Under the pieces are notes generated by a model. That model was not told the origin of the DNA. It did not search any database and saw only the letters and a program-made list of their open reading frames with translations. Position numbers and translations under genes: made by a program. From Pseudomonadota bacterium (GTDB taxonomy: Bacteria > Pseudomonadota > Alphaproteobacteria > Rhizobiales > Rhizobiaceae): a DNA stretch of 5,777 nt. The stretch is taken from NCBI GenBank assembly GCA_023393575.1, contig JAEWKX010000385.1, positions 1-5,777 on the forward strand, in the 5' to 3' direction. Of the stretch, positions 5,706-5,777 are shown piece after piece (the first letter of the stretch is position 1; each line of letters begins with the position of its first letter).

Positions 5706-5777
5706 ATGAGCGACAACACGACCCCGAAGCGCCGCCTCCGCTCGCAGGACTGGTTCGACAATCCCGACCATATCGAC
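5706..5777 (+). CDS. IlvD/Edd-family sugar-acid dehydratase (pentonate dehydratase-like), N-terminal part
   Basis: Only 24 codons are present before the window ends; a complete family member would be about 570-600 aa. The segment RRLRSQDWFDNPDHID closely matches the start of pentonate dehydratases such as Caulobacter XylD (D-xylonate dehydratase) and rhizobial L-arabinonate dehydratases, as I recall them. These Fe-S, Mg-dependent enzymes convert an aldonate to a 2-keto-3-deoxy acid. That product is the substrate class of the XylX-like enzyme at 114-1274, so the two would act in sequence. The ATG lies 2 bp after the stop of the beta-hydroxyacid dehydrogenase gene. No strong Shine-Dalgarno is seen, which suggests translation coupled to the gene before it. 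The active-site cysteines and the exact substrate lie outside the window. Confidence 0.75.
   Translation, partial: MSDNTTPKRRLRSQDWFDNPDHID

Noticed and set aside
1..5777. Mobile elements, CRISPR arrays, tRNA/rRNA genes and toxin-antitoxin or defence genes
   Set aside because: I looked on both strands and saw no transposase or integrase motifs, regular direct repeats, terminal inverted repeats or RNA gene signatures. Composition appears even throughout.

Overview
The window looks like part of a sugar-acid catabolic locus from an alphaproteobacterium, most likely one of the Rhizobiaceae (Rhizobium, Agrobacterium or Sinorhizobium type). The basis is a high G+C composition, tightly packed coding, alternative GTG starts, and gene families typical of rhizobial carbon-utilisation islands. 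The taxon is inferred from style and gene content; there is no phylogenetic marker here.

Layout, left to right. Positions 1-96 hold the start of a leftward gene that looks like the small (DctQ-type) membrane subunit of a TRAP transporter. Just upstream of it, also leftward, is a fumarylacetoacetate-hydrolase-fold enzyme (114-1274) that closely resembles XylX-type 2-keto-3-deoxypentonate dehydratases. A 176-bp gap (1275-1450) carries its control region. Next, leftward, come a FadR-type GntR regulator (1451-2170) and an FAD-linked 2-hydroxyacid dehydrogenase (2202-3647), which form a two-gene operon. A divergent control region (3648-3832) separates these from a rightward operon: a D-erythronate-dehydrogenase-like SDR enzyme (3833-4819), a beta-hydroxyacid dehydrogenase (4816-5703, overlapping it by ATGA), and the first 24 codons of an IlvD/Edd-family sugar-acid dehydratase (5706 to the window edge).

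How they may work together (inference). The TRAP transporter imports an acidic sugar derivative. The IlvD/Edd dehydratase makes a 2-keto-3-deoxy acid, and the XylX-like enzyme dehydrates it to 2-oxoglutarate semialdehyde, as in the Weimberg-type pentonate route. The two NAD(P)-dependent dehydrogenases and the flavoprotein handle hydroxy-acid intermediates or a second related substrate. The GntR protein probably senses an acid intermediate and represses the locus.

The most useful non-coding observation is a 13-bp near-palindrome, GTTRTCAGACAWC, present once in the divergent promoter region and once upstream of the XylX-like gene. It has the form expected of a FadR-family operator and suggests that all three transcription units form one regulon. 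Each of two of the leaders also has a perfect 6-bp-stem, 4-nt-loop inverted repeat just upstream of the Shine-Dalgarno sequence. I see no mobile elements, RNA genes or CRISPR arrays, and no radically new system. The unusual part is the enzyme combination.
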